Below are positions 1-11,858 of a stretch of DNA of 64,000 bases, in pieces; positions within the stretch are counted from its first letter, which is position 1; every line of letters starts with the position of its first letter. The notes below the pieces were generated by a model, which was not told where the DNA came from, searched no databases, and saw only the letters and a program-made list of their open reading frames with translations. The stretch is from Euptelea pleiosperma (lineage: Eukaryota; Streptophyta; Magnoliopsida; Ranunculales; Eupteleaceae), in contig CM068545.1 of the NCBI GenBank assembly GCA_035048495.1, positions 13,041,702-13,105,701 of the forward strand. The letters run 5' to 3'. A program made the position numbers and the translations under genes.

Positions 1-260
1 AAAAGATAAAAATGAATCTTTTTTTTATCCTTTGATATAATAAATGGTTCTCACACTCGCCTAACCCATTTTTGATTTACTTTGATATGTGGGACCCACT
101 CAAATTGAAAGAAAATGAAGTAATCTGGAGTAAGCTAGCTCATACACGTACCAAACATTGTTAAATATTGATATAAACAAATATTTAGCCAAGATAATAT
201 TCGCTTGGCTAAATATTCGTCATCAGAACTCTTTTTCACCTGGCTACTTTTTTTGGGAAT
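1..260. repeat. Inverted-repeat arm (partner at about 1785-2035)
   Basis: This stretch reads as an imperfect reverse complement of about 1785-2035. Shared landmarks are the AAATATTTAGCCAAG/CTTGGCTAAATATT block (near 180-212 here, near 1826-1870 there), the TAAGCTAGCT motif and the GTGGGACCCAC motif. An inner palindrome lies at 183-216. The two arms may be the ends of one element of about 2 kb whose outer end is cut by the window start, or two copies of a short foldback element in opposite orientation. No coding capacity is seen between them. Confidence 0.5.
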
Positions 261-900
261 GTTAGAAATTTATTTTTGTTTTTGTAAATAGATTAAAATT
301 CGTTTTCTTTTTAGAAATTTTCCGTTTTTTAAATTGTGGGGTATGTCAATTTCAAAGAATATGTAGGGGTATGTCAAAAATTCAAAAAAATATAATGACA
401 AATGTGTCCCTTTTTTACATGTACACCCATCCTTAAAAAAGAAGAACCCACCATCACGGCCGTCACCTTCTTCTTCACCACCACCACTGGACAACCACAC
501 CATCACCAATACCGCCTTTTTGCTCTTCTTCTTCCACAACAACCTCTATCTCTCTCGGCGGTGGTGGAAGGGGTTTTGGCATTGGAGAAATGAATGAGAA
601 GTTTTGTTCTTGATGGGTGCTAAGCATAATATAAGTGCACATGTATAATGCAAACTAATGTGGGTGGATATATAAAGTGGACGTACAGCATAGTAATGTG
701 GCTGCCAATATCCTGACCTTTCATTTTTCCTTGTGGACGTCTTCCGCAAAGACGTCTCTCTCTTCACCGTCAGATACACCTTGGAAATATTTAACAAGAT
801 TCTCAAAAATTTAAATACACTTTTCAATGTGTATCAGACGGTGAAGACACGTTTTGAGGATTTTAGGAAATGTGAACTCTTGCCTCGTTAAGTTTAGCCT
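261..900. other. Non-coding, low-complexity
   Basis: There is a C/A-rich tract of CCACCATCAC-type triplets near 440-530 and a GGCGGTGGTGG stretch near 556-570, which together resemble a degenerate foldback like the one at 46137-46797. Short open frames here are low-complexity and have no recognisable domain. Confidence 0.4.
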
Positions 901-913
901 TTCCTATAAGTTT

Positions 914-1056
914 GGCCGAAAGGGTCTGCCACAAGGGCTCAAATCCAATGGTAAGGAATCACTTAGGTTAGGACACTGATTTTTGGAGTGTAAATCGACC
1001 AAGATGTCAACCAAACATCCATGGCACAGTGGGGCCGAAAGGGTCTGCCACAAGGG
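914..1056. repeat. Pair of 24-bp direct repeats
   Basis: An identical 24-bp word beginning GGCCGAAAGGG and ending CACAAGGG occurs at 914-937 and 1033-1056, spaced 119 bp. The DNA between contains ACCAAACATCCATGG, a phrase also seen at the ends of the MITE families further on. The repeat is too long for a usual transposon target duplication and looks like a local segmental copy. Confidence 0.75.
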
Positions 1057-1784
1057 ACCCAAGGAGATCTCTAATGGCAGTTGACTTGATACATGAAATG
1101 GAAATGGGAAATGGCCTCTTAAAAAGTTTAATATGACATGGGAAAGATGAAATAATTAGGAAATGGCAAAAGAAATTCGCGGGGAAACGACATGGAAAAC
1201 GTCAGGTACCTATTAATTGAAGGTCCCTAGCTATCCATATACCAACATTTCGCTATCCTATTGGACCAACTTAAGAGATTTTCTATATCAAAAATTAACT
1301 TATAAGGTAATCTCAACCATCCAATTTATATAATAATTGTACCTTTTTATGAACTAAAAACCATATTTGATGACCGCAGAAAATAATGTGATAGAAGGTC
1401 AATTTGTTAATTTATTTTTTTGGTTGGTAATGATAGAAAAATGATGGTTAAAGCAAACAAATTGATTTATTATGTAGATAAACCAATTAGGTAAGAATCT
1501 TAGTCATAGATCTTTTGGTAAAATCCCACCCTATATGTATGATTAGCATAGTTAGTAAATTCTCGAATAATTCACTAACCGTATGAATTATTTTAAAAAA
1601 AAATGAACCGAATAATGTCCTATTCAAAGGTTTGAAAAAATTCGTGCATTTTTTAACATGATCAAATTATTCTCGAATAATTTAGGAACTTTTCCAGATT
1701 ATTCAGTTTTGAACATGAATAATCAATAAATTTATTTTCCTGTTACCAAGGTCTTTTTCAAAAAACTAATTTCCTGTTTGGTAC
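1057..1784. other. Non-coding, AT-rich
   Basis: No gene is seen. Around 1555-1740 are several ATTCTCGAATAATT-type words in both orientations, like those at 8683-9502 and 17040-17180, suggesting a decayed palindromic repeat. Confidence 0.4.
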
Positions 1785-2035
1785 GTGAGAAAAAGAGTTC
1801 CAACGGTGAGTATATTTTGCCAGACAAATATTATCTTGGCTAAATATTTGTGCATGTCAATATTTAGCAAGGTTCGGTACTTGTATTAGCTAGCTTACTT
1901 CATTTCTTTCAATTTGCGTGGGTCCCACATTTCAAAATAAGTCTAATATGAGTTAGGTGAGTGTAGAGCCCACGTATTAGGTCCCAAGATCGAAACGGTC
2001 TCATTTTTTCTTTTTCCTTTTTTATATATTAAAAA
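1785..2035. repeat. Inverted-repeat arm (partner at 1-260)
   Basis: This is the reverse-complement partner of the first 260 bases: it carries TATCTTGGCTAAATATT, TTAGCTAGCTTACTTC and GCGTGGGTCCCAC in the opposite order and orientation. The match stops near 1785 (AGAAAAAGAGTTCC against GGAACTC.TTTTTC.C). Confidence 0.5.
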
Positions 2036-3246
2036 ATTCATTTTTATTGGGAATAGTAATTTTCCCACGGGACAATAAAATTTTCCCATGAAGGCTTATT
2101 TGGTGTGAAAATATTTACTCTTAAGGGGAGGTGATCAAAGCGGGCAAATTTGTAGGCCCAACTAAATATTCAGTGCGGGCAAATGCATACCAAACATGCC
2201 CGGTGAATATTAGCGCATGCGAGTATTTTATTTTCCCACCACGATGGCGAACCAAAAAGTTATAACGTTGGCCTACCAAGATGTGGGAAGCAAAACAAGT
2301 TTACCACGTCAGTTTCCAAGTATCGACGCTATAAATGTCTACCATTTATGGATTCCAGACATGCCTTGCGTACTTACCCAACCAAATTTCAATAGAATTC
2401 AGATCTTTGCCCAAAGTTATAACGGACCATTTAAAAGCTTGGGTAACCTACCTAACTCATACATGTCTTGGTGATGTCCTTGTTTACTCAACACAGAGAA
2501 GACAATATGCACATGAATACAGCCATATGGAACTCTTTTCCATTTTCAGATACATGCTTTCCGGATGTTAGGTTTGATTAATAAATGTATTACCAACTAT
2601 CATGATTACATGCATCAACAACCCAACCACAAATTATCTCTGCAAATTCAATGGCTCAGATCACATCCATCATCGTTTATGGATCCAACCATGAACGATT
2701 CACCTCTTACGAACCCGCACCGCCTCCGCCTCTTTGGCCGAAATCCAGCATTCCTCATCTGTGTGTACCACAAAGATTATTAGAACAGTAAAGTTATCAC
2801 TTTAATGTTCAAAAACTAATTAATAAGACTTGAAATGTAGGCCTAAATTCAGGTAAGCCAACTTAGTTTGGCTGGGCACTGTGCAACAGTGTCCCCACAC
2901 ACAAAAGAGAATGATCCATTTCCAAGTTGGACCGCTGCTTTTTAGAATATTTCTTTACTGGTTTGATGCTGGGATATCTCTTACTGAGCACAAGATTAGG
3001 TGTTCAAATGGAATGTCTGATTAACTTGAACCAAAGACTTGGGTGAAAAACAAATTTACGATTACCTTGGATTGAAGATTGACAAGAGTCTAGTGCCATC
3101 CTCTCTGCACTGATAAGCAATTTTAATAATGAAATCTTTCGTTTCTGCAACAGTCAGCTAAAACTCCCATGAGATTTCTGTCAAGAACATGTTGTTGGAA
3201 ATCAATGCAGGGCCTGGTGGTTCCTATTTCTCCCAAAAGTCTCAGA
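2036..3246. other. Intergenic and 3' flank of the PLP-enzyme gene
   Basis: The open frames at 2217-2783 are short, unrelated to one another and lack known motifs. The last few hundred bases probably include the 3' untranslated region of the minus-strand gene ending at 3247. No clear polyadenylation signal was assigned. Confidence 0.5.
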
Positions 3247-6200
3247 TCATATGGATTTCAATACCTCTCCTAAAACTAATCCCCACTGAGTCCAATGGGT
3301 GCCACCCTGCATCAATAAGTTCAAGCGAAAAATAGATTTCAGAAGCAAAGAATCATGTTAGATAGTAGAACAACTTTTAATTTGGGCGACACTTCCTTGG
3401 AGTCTCAGGATTCCTAGACAATGTAGACATAAAATTGCCTCTTTCTCTTTAATCCTCACCTTGCAACTAAGGGTTAAGAATCAACCACATTAAAAAAAAA
3501 AACAGAAACAAAGCAAGCATGCACCTGGCAGAACACTGAGAATGGCTCCCTCAACGGTCCATCACATGAAAGCTCACTCGTACTACCATCAATGAAGGTA
3601 CCATGAGCAAAGACCACCTGACATACAAAACATGCCTCATCAGGGTTGACTTTATAGGCAAAGACTAGATGGTTTTTTGACCATTTGCCATATTTCTTCT
3701 GATCGCCCAACATTATATGATAGACAGGATGGTTATGGTCATCATCAGATTGATTTTTCACCTAGGAGATCTAGTGGGACCCACCCTCCTTCATACGTAC
3801 CACTTCGCCCAACTATTTTAGTCCACAAGAATCATAACTAAGATTTCCCATTGTTTAAATGTGTTAAAATGATAGCAAATCATTGCTTAAGCGGGTGTGT
3901 ATTTAATGGACATGCAGAATTGACCCTCAGTGCACCTCAGAGCATTTGGATTTGTCCTTCCATTTTGAGCTTGTGCCTCAAATGCCTCTAGATTATATTA
4001 AGTTATAAACTAATGTTAGAAGGTTGAAAAAAAGGATAATTCCATAACATTCATCCCCTAAAACAACCTAGATGTATAACTCGATAAAGAACTTAAGATG
4101 GCCAAACCTCTGATGCATATCCAGGAGTTGGACCTGCTACTGGTTTGATAAAAGAACCTACTGGGCCGCTTCTTTGTACAGCCTCACAGAAAGCAAGAAG
4201 ACCCTCTCGGCTTCCGAGTTGTACTGCCTGAAAAGCAGCATAGCAATTGAGCTTCTTCTGCAAAAATTCTTGCCCACTAGATTATAAATGGAGTAACAAA
4301 AAATGCAGAACCAGTACTGAAATCAATTCAATTCCAAATTCTGCTCAAACGAGAGACATGCACTTTACAATTTAGTACAGCTCAAACGAGAATAATGCTA
4401 CCCTATTTTCAACAAATTAACTGCTATATAAATCCAATACACATCTGATTCTAACACAATGGAACATACATCAATAATCCTAGTTGCCTACCTAGCCTAC
4501 CTATTTTGATAAAATATTTGAAATGAAAAAAGAAAAAAAGAAACCCAACGATACATTTAACAGGCTTAGGATATAGCAAAAAGCATCTTCATCCAAACCA
4601 AATAATTAGATCATTAGCCAATGCAACAATCTGGAAAGCCAAATTCACACACATCCCATGCTAATGAAAAAAGCTCATTCCGGCGATGCATGTTAACAGA
4701 AAACAGGAAAAAGTTGGATAAAACCTGCACTGTATCATGGCGAGGAACTCGAGGAAGTGGCTGCACCTTATATCCTTTGGATGACATGACTTCAGCAATA
4801 AGAAAGCTTCCCTGGTAAGTGTGGAGAAAATTAGTTTTTGCCAGGTAGAAAAATAGATGGACTAAGTCAACCTATAACGTGTCATTATTATTATTATTAT
4901 TTTGATAAGTAAAGTGAATATTTTATTACCAAGAAAATAACTATTTAAGATTACAACAGGGAAAAAAGATTAAACTTATAACCTGTGGAATTCTGTACCT
5001 TGATTGCTTCCCCAACCATTTGAGGTGAAAGGAATAACCCCTGGAAAAGTGCCCGCATTATATCACCAGGGGTTGAACCACAGTCTACCCCAAGACCTGG
5101 AGCAGACAGACGAGCTCCTGCAGCTTTCACCCATTTTTCCCTTCCTGCAACGTATCCACCACACGGTGCAACAGTTCCACCCGGATTTTTTATCAAACTG
5201 CCTGCAATTAAATCTGCACCCTGCCCAGCAGTAACAAGATTTGTTACTCCCTTTACAGACAGAAGAAATGCAAAGTATTTCCATCACATACCACCATCGG
5301 AGGTTCGATGCTTTCCACAAATTCACCATAGCAATTATCCACCATGACCAAGCAGTTTGGATTCTGCATCTGCAGATGCATGTATCAGGAGACTGAGACG
5401 GAGCAATTCGAAGGATTAGACAAATATACTTTTAAGAACTCAGTTAATTACTCAAAAAACTAATGGAATCAACTTGACTGGATCAAGCTAATGGGTTATA
5501 GGATACTAATTTTTTACGACCTGCAAAAACTTGAGATGGTGCTCAAAAAATTCCTTGACATCTCAACTCAACTCAGTCAAGTTTAATGACTAGACTGAGT
5601 GCCAGAATATCCAGATGGAGTATACAAAAACTGGTCAAACCATTCTCAATTTGACAGAGTTTATACGAATTGATAACTTTTGCATCTCAGAAACTTGAAT
5701 GACTTCATTCTAAACCGACATGGATTCAGTTGTCATAATGTCCCACTGAGTGTGTAGTCTTCAAGCCTTGAAAATAGCATGCATGTGAAAGGGATGATGC
5801 TTACACCCACTCCCCCACCCTCCACTTTCTTGTGACTACCCAACTTCCCCCCACCCACATAATCATGCACAAACAGTTTTATTTTCAAGAGGAAGTTAAT
5901 GAAAGTAAGATTCTTGATAATCATTCAATGCACATGTTAGAAGGCTTGCCTTGATCATCTTTATTGCCCTCCCTATCTCATTTACACTTAAACTGCGTCG
6001 CCATGAATAACCACATGATCTCTGTATAAGGGCACATTTTGTTTGAGGTTTCAGAGAGATGGTAAGTGCATCCCAGTCAAGACCACCATCTTCTGCAAGC
6101 TGAGACATGAACCACATCAGAAAAAGTCTGCAACCCTAAATTTGAAAATGCTCGAAATATATTTAGTGTTTTGAGCAATTTACTGGAACTTCTCGGTAAG

Positions 6201-8390
6201 TCACTCCAAAGTCTTTAAGAGAACCAAGCCCATTAGAGTCCCTAATTCCAATAACTTCCTCTAAGGTGTCGTAAGGAGCACCAGCAACTGCCAAAAGCTG
6301 ATAACCAAATCAGTGTAAACCAGATTCTAGCAACAAAACGAGCTGAAAGCATGATATGACAATAGAAAATAGACTTCCTACATAATTGGAAATACAGACA
6401 CAGTCACTGATAGCTCACCTCATCCCCTGGCCGTAGAAAAGCAAATAAAGCACAAGTGATAGCATGAGTACCAGAGAAAAACTGCAGACAAAGGAAAGAG
6501 CTGTGTCAACATAGTATTTTACATATCCAGCCAGATAATGGAACATATAATATCATATAGCAAACCTGTGCACGAACTATTGCCGATTCTGCCCCAACAA
6601 TTTCTGCAAAAGCTTTATCAAGTGCATCACGTCCCCCAGCTTCATCGTGACCATAGCCAGTGCATCCACCAAAGTGCTGATGCAAAGAAAGTGACCACAA
6701 CTAGAATTAACAACGAGAAAAGAATCCTACTTCTTGGGTCTTTTGATCACGGGACAATTAAACCACAGCTATGAAGTTGGTCTTGTAAATGTCAGAATAG
6801 TGACCACAGCTATGAAGGTGGGCATGCGTGTATGCATGCAGCTATGAAGTTGGTCTTGTATATGTCAGACTAGTGACAATTACGTGGGCGCATGCGTGTG
6901 TGTGTGTGTGTGTGGATCTTTTTTATTTGTTTAAGCCATGGATACTGGATAGTGACGAGCGTTGTTGATCCATAAGTGTAGGACACCCTCTACAAGAGCA
7001 CGCATGGTGTTGATGTCCTCAACACCCAAGCTTGAAGGAAGAAATAAAGTTGGAGAGTAACTTTCAGGGATGCTTAGTTACAAAGTTAAGGGCTTAAGGA
7101 TATGCACCAAAATTGTTGCCCCACTTTTTTTTTTTAATTTGAGTAATGTTCGAGTGGGCCAACGTTCGAAAAAGCTCTAAATACCTACATTGGAGGTAAA
7201 CAAGACACAGTAACTCTGTTGGATAAAATAGTATTCATACTGCAGGCTTGACTAGTGATTTTTAAGCATAAATGAATGCCTAATAATGCTACCCTCAAAG
7301 CACGCAGGATTTGGTACACTTCTGTCAAACACCAGTTGTGTGAGTGAAGCTCCGTCCGGCTACATCATTCATGTTATATCATCATCATCATCAACAGAGC
7401 CTTATTTCAACAATTTGGGGTCAGTAACATGAATCCTGTTCAGCCATTCTGTTTTATCTCGAGTCATATCGTCTGTAACATGACATATTTATAAAGCTAA
7501 ATATAACATAATGCAGCCTAAAATATAAACTGCAGAAAACTACTTTGTAACATATGAAACTACTATGCCATTCAACAAATAATATGTCCTCCGTATCAAA
7601 ATAACCCAACTGATGCATCTGCACTTGATGAAACCCATATGGGAAGTCCCGTGCCGGAAGGTCTGACACCAATTACTTGGTAATATCCAAGTAATATAGA
7701 TCAGATAGTGTATTCAATATCAAAGGAACTTTTGCATAAAAAAAAAAAAGAACTCTACTGAAACTGAACTTTAAAAGCTTATATGAGTCCCTTCAATACC
7801 AAAGTTTCATCTTTATGCTTGTTTAACGCACAATCAATCCATCATTGGAGAAATTGGTGGGAATTCTCACTTACATGAGATCCAACCCTAGCATTTTGAT
7901 AAGCCTTAAGGACACGACTGGTATTGCAGGCCACCAGATTATCTACTGCTCTGAACTCTGAGTACAAGTTATCCACTGCTTCTGAAACCTGAATACAAAA
8001 AGCGAAGAAATTGAGGCTTGACACCAAAAATAAAACGTTAGCACTCAAAACAGACATCAGTTTCTAATTGTTTAGCAACAGCGACTAGGGTTTTAGTGCT
8101 CAGACTTCGAGGTTTAGCAACATTGATTAACGGACAAGGATTAGTGCTTAGGGTTTTAGAACTAAATGAAACTAGGTAGGGGAATTGGTAGCAGAGATTT
8201 TAGTGTTTAGGGTGAAATGTTACTAGGGTTTCAGCACGAATCAAAGAAATTTTACCTCCGGAACAAATGGACGATGATGAACAGGGATGGAAACTAAAGA
8301 GCTTGAACGAACTGAAACCAAAGCTGCAGAAGTTCTGGAATGGCGTGGATGTGTAGGATAAGCAGAGGTGGCGCAGGATAAGACCAACAT
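3247..8390 (-). CDS. PLP-dependent methionine gamma-lyase-like / aluminium-resistance family protein (448 aa, 12 exons)
   Basis: Coding exons on the minus strand in order: 8390-8256, 7988-7875, 6676-6566, 6481-6419, 6297-6184, 6099-5950, 5369-5292, 5220-4999, 4811-4725, 4227-4108, 3617-3525, 3306-3247 (TGA). All eleven introns fall between codons (phase 0) and the exons join into one 448-codon frame. Residues 1-45 are Ser/Arg/Ala-rich and look like an organelle transit peptide. Recognised blocks are GYGHDEAGGRD (90-100), FFSGTHAI (121-128), VDNCYGE (239-245, probable cofactor-contacting Asp240), SLIKNPGG (263-270, probable PLP lysine Lys266), DCGSTPGD (near 302) and the terminal GGTHWTQW (from 430). 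The family (Met_gamma_lyase/ALR, fold-type I PLP enzymes) is predicted to act in sulfur amino-acid C-S bond chemistry; the true substrate in plants is not established. Intron 6 starts with GC (5949-5948), the others with GT. The start was chosen as the only Met giving this leader in frame. Confidence 0.93.
4860..4975. repeat. ATT microsatellite with LINE-tail-like sequence in intron 8
   Basis: The run CATTATTATTATTATTATTTTGATAAGTAAAG followed by TTTTATTACC (4885-4930, quoted in parts) resembles the end of plant L1-type LINEs seen again at 28690 and 22710. It lies inside an intron of the PLP-enzyme gene. Confidence 0.4.
6762..6916. repeat. Imperfect tandem repeat plus (TG)n microsatellite in intron 2
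   Basis: The phrase AGCTATGAAGTTGGTCTTG followed by TCAGA.TAGTGAC occurs twice (from about 6766 and from about 6839) with a partial third AGCTATGAAGGTGGG between. A (TG)n run follows at about 6896-6915. Both lie in the 1.2-kb intron between exons 2 and 3 of the PLP-enzyme gene. Confidence 0.7.
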
Positions 8391-8454
8391 CTTCGCGAAA
8401 CGGAGAGATTTCAAACGAGTTGAGATTTGAGAGTAAAACTTTGATGACGGCGCG

Positions 8455-8682
8455 CAATATTAGCCACGTGGCACACTCTTGGAGGACTCTGACCGTAAGG
8501 ATGTTTGGTCAATCCTTAGGTGCACCTACAAACCAAAAATCAGCACGATTAGTGATTTCTAAGTGTTGGATTGGAATTATTTTCATGGGTTGATTTTAAC
8601 CGTAGTGATTTGAGCTTTTTAAGGTTTTCGTAATCACAAATCAGGCTGATTTTGGGGGGAAGGAGTCCACTCCCTAGTTGCC
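8455..8682. mobile_element. MITE, truncated copy of the CAGCCTGATTAGTGATTT family, in the gene promoter
   Basis: The block has the family order CCACGTGGCACAC, GGACTCTGACCGTA, GATGTTTGGTC, CCTACAAACCAAAAATCAGC, GATTAGTGATTT, then the reverse half (AATCACAAATCAGGCTGATTTT near 8631-8650). The right arm is shortened. It begins only about 65 bp upstream of the start codon of the minus-strand PLP-enzyme gene, so it forms part of its proximal promoter or 5' untranslated region. Confidence 0.65.
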
Positions 8683-9502
8683 AAGTTCGCGAATTATTCG
8701 CGAACAATTCGTTTTATAAGGCAAAATGAATTATTCGGCCGAACAATTCAAAAATTCGGAATTATTCGCGAATAATTAAGGCCATACGATTAAAATGTAT
8801 TTTATTCGGGTAGACGATTAATTCGGCTAGAAAATAGAGTTTAAAAAAAAACAAAAAAAATAAAAAAAAACCTCTAATTTCATTATCGAATTCCTCATCG
8901 TCTCCACCCTAATGCATATCTGCATGTGTTTGGGCATCCAAAGTTATCTCAATGGATATAAATATTCAATATAATATCATAAAGTGTATATGAGATGTTT
9001 GTAATAAGGACACAGCTAGTTTCAAAGAATATTTAAATATAAATTTTTTAATAAGAAGTTTTTTTTAATCTTTTTACAAAGAGGAAACCTAAGGTGTTTG
9101 GTCAGTAATACTTAGTCTCGAGTTCTCATTAGTCTCATGTGTTTATTATGCTAAATATTTTTAGGTTCACTGATCCCATGAATGGATTCATCTCTTGTGA
9201 ACCTACAAGCTAAAAACCAACCTGATAGGTAGTTTGTAGTCGTTGGATTTTAGAAAATTTTTTCATTACAAACTTCATGAACAAACCCATGGGTGGAAAA
9301 CAACATTGGTTCCAATGTCCGAATTTTGAACATCGAATTTTTGGATCATAACCGAATAAAACACGAATGAATGCAGTTGCAAACTTTTATCATTCTTCGA
9401 ATTTTTGACCGAATTTTTATTGGCGAATTTTTAGATTATAACCGAATTATACTCGAACTTTTGCCATCTCGAACTTTTCCCGTATCCGAACTTAACAACT
9501 AA
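8683..9502. mobile_element. AT-rich foldback element with TTAGTTG..AAGTTCG ends
   Basis: The left end reads CCTAGTTGCCAAGTTCG and the right end, reverse-complemented, reads CCTTAGTTGTTAAGTTCG. Inside are repeated words such as GAATTATTCGCGAA and CGAATTTTT in both orientations. A possible nested unit (AGGTGTTTGGTCAGT to GGTTCCAATG) lies near 9090-9320. No open frame of note. It looks like a non-autonomous DNA element, but the ends were judged by eye. Confidence 0.45.
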
Positions 9503-9699
9503 GGTCCACTCACGTACATGGCTGATCCCTCTCGTGTTTGTATGCTCGGCCAATCCAACGGCGGTTGTCACGCCGAGCTGGCATCATTTTTTAATTTTTT
9601 TGGGTGCTAACAACCTCCATTGGATTCATTAAATCCACGTCAGAGCACACGAACACCGAGAGGGGTTAGAAAAAGGAGGTCCTCGGAGCCTGAGCCTTT
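9503..9699. mobile_element. MITE, CCATTGGATTC family copy 1
   Basis: It carries TGCTCGGCCAATCCAACGG, CACGCCGAGCTGGCATCA, CTAACAACCTCCATTGGATTC and the end GGTCCTCGGAGCCTGAGCC, in the same order as the element at 16808-17020. The left terminus is eroded. Confidence 0.6.
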
Positions 9700-9884
9700 T
9701 AAGAAAAGATGCACGTTTCTAATATGGTTACCAAACCAAAACCAAAACCTGTGTGGTAGTTAAATAAGATAGATTATCCGATCATCCCTAGGGGATGGAA
9801 CTTGGAAGTGGAAACCGTTCTATTATACAGAAATCTGTATTTGATACGAAGTGGAATGGTCTATCATACAGAATTCTGTATTTG

Positions 9885-10155
9885 CTACAACAACTCCTCA
9901 ATGTGCCACTCTTGTAGGCCCATTGATCAAGAATTTGGCCCACACCTTGATGGACTTACAGATTGGTGAATTCTATCCATTGGATTTGAGCACGTTATTT
10001 TTTTTATCAAGGGTTTCATAAACAGACTAATGGGTTGTTTCCAAGCCCCTGACCCAAAAAAAGGTGCTCAAATTCAGTGGCTAGACATCACTGATCACGC
10101 TGCTTTTGGGTGTAGGTTCACCTAGGTGCTGGGTCAAACATGCATGGGGTCAGTG
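9885..10155. mobile_element. MITE, divergent member of the CAGCCTGATTAG family
   Basis: The left half has GTGCCACTCTTG, TTGATGGACTTACAG and CCATTGGATTTGAGC; the right half has GCTCAAATTCAGTGG, ATCACTGATCACGCTGC, GTAGGTTCACC and AACATGCATGGGGTCAG. This is the family layout of inward-facing half-repeats. Ends are approximate. Confidence 0.45.
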
Positions 10156-11048
10156 GGCTTGAAAGAGCAGTCCATGTGGGTGGCACCCACTCTTACATAC
10201 ACTTCACGAAACCCACACTCACATGGAGCATGATTAATAGGAAATGTGTTTTTCAAATTAAGCTGCTTTTCCCTAGGAAACATGTTGTAGGTTTCTATTT
10301 TTTTGTTTCTTGAAAAATCCGTGTCTCAAACATGGTTCGAAGTCTTGGGATCGTATGCTGGATCGGTGGGCATCGATCCAGATCCAACCGAGACGGCGTT
10401 AAGTTTCTTCATGGAACAATGCATCTAGGGCTAGACGATCCCAAAATGAAATGGGTCGGTGCCTGTGGATCCCGATCTGGATCGTCCGATCCAAAATGGG
10501 ATTGGTTCAATTGAAACAGAAAACCTGTCAGAATCGAAGGCTTCTCTGCAAAAAGCGTTCATGAGGAGAGAGGGGGGCGGAGGAAGAAGAAGGGAATAGG
10601 GTAATCCTTCTTTCATTATTATTTTTTGTTCAAGGAAGAGAAAATTGTCCACATGTTGCACAATTGGAGGGTATTGAGAAGATGATTAGTAGTCCAAGAA
10701 AAAGTACAAATATCGCATAGATTGGATGGTTAAGATCATTTCATTAGGTTGGCTTTTGGCATAAAAAATTCTCTTAAGTTCACCCAGTACAATGATGAAG
10801 TGCAAGTATATAGAGGGTTTGGAGGAGAACCCACCAGCTAATGAGTACTCGGCGTTTGCTGTCATTTTCCTCCATTTTGTTGTCATTTCCCCAACGTTGT
10901 CCAGTATCATCTCTACACCCGTTCCCCTTCCTAACAAGGCAACCATGACATGGAGGAAAGCTGTGTCTTGGGAAATTGAACCTGCAAGCTCCCACAAGGG
11001 AGGATAAACACCAACCATGCTGACAAAATTATTTGAAAACACTTCCAA
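10156..11048. other. Non-coding stretch with a GATCCAGATC palindrome
   Basis: Between 10365 and 10500 the words ATCGATCCAGATCC and GGATCCCGATCTGGATC face each other, an imperfect inverted repeat. The open frames at 10686-11048 overlap in several frames and lack any recognised domain. Confidence 0.4.
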
Positions 11049-11057
11049 TTCAAAACA

Positions 11058-11392
11058 GGGTCGGGCTCAGGGGACCCCCATTTTGGCATTCCCACATGGA
11101 AGATTAATCAATGGCTGATTTTTTGTGAGGATGATCTCTCACAAAAATTCAAATCATTCTGATATTCATAGACTGGTTAAGAAGCTAAAGAATTATGGAC
11201 CGTCAATTTTTACTGTGTAACTTGAAAACTATATTTGATGAGGTTAGAAATTTCAGAATGGGCTGTTTTTTGTTGTGGTGATCTATATGATGAGGAGATC
11301 ATCCCCCACCAAAAATCAGCCAATATTGATCCATCTTCCACGTGGGTACGCCAAAATGGGAGTAAAAAATGGGGATCCCCCGAGCCCGACCC
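11058..11392. mobile_element. Mutator-type MITE, GGGCTCRGGGGACCCCC family, copy 1
   Basis: The 335-bp element has long terminal inverted repeats: left GGGTCGGGCTCAGGGGACCC, right GGGATCCCCCGAGCCCGACCC-like. The arms hold TGGCTGATTTTTTGTGAGG at left and, inverted, CACCAAAAATCAGCCA at right. It is flanked by a perfect 9-bp direct repeat, TTCAAAACA, at 11049-11057 and 11393-11401. A 9-bp duplication is the hallmark of Mutator-like transposition. It has no coding capacity and would need a transposase supplied from elsewhere. Confidence 0.85.
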
Positions 11393-11429
11393 TTCAAAAC
11401 AACGGGATCAAATCAAAAGTCAACGTTGA

Positions 11430-11830
11430 CAAGTTAATGTTTAATATGATATTTGTTCAAAAATACAGTTAGAAAAAACACATAAATATATTTAAATTAG
11501 ACTGTTACAACGTTATAACAGTCATGAAGCGGAAAAAGTTCAAAAATAACGGCACCAAAATTCAAAATTTAAATGTCAAATTTTCAATAAACTTTATAAT
11601 GAAAAATAATGGGTGTCATTTTAACAAATTATTTTCAGAAAATAATGGTCGTTATTCTCGTTATAACAGAAAAATAACGGAATATAACAACCATTATAAT
11701 GAAAATAACGCCCATTATTTTTCTGAGAGTTAAAACAGTACATAACGTAAACGGGTTGGTCCGAATACATTATAATGGCTGTTATTTTTGTTATAATCGC
11801 CGTTTGTTAAACAATGGTTGAAACATAATC
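11430..11830. repeat. AT-rich palindromic repeat of ATAACG/CGTTAT words
   Basis: The interval is filled with CGTTATAAC, AATAACGG and CATTATAATG words in both orientations and ends in AAACAATGGTTGAAAC. It resembles the elements at 46810-47105 and 60108-60388 in style. Non-coding. Confidence 0.4.
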
Positions 11831-11858
11831 ACTTGTTATCCAAATGCCCTAAAGAAAT

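Noticed and set aside
10686..11048. 120-codon minus-strand frame
   Set aside because: Overlaps long frames on both strands, lacks a motif and runs up to a MITE target site.
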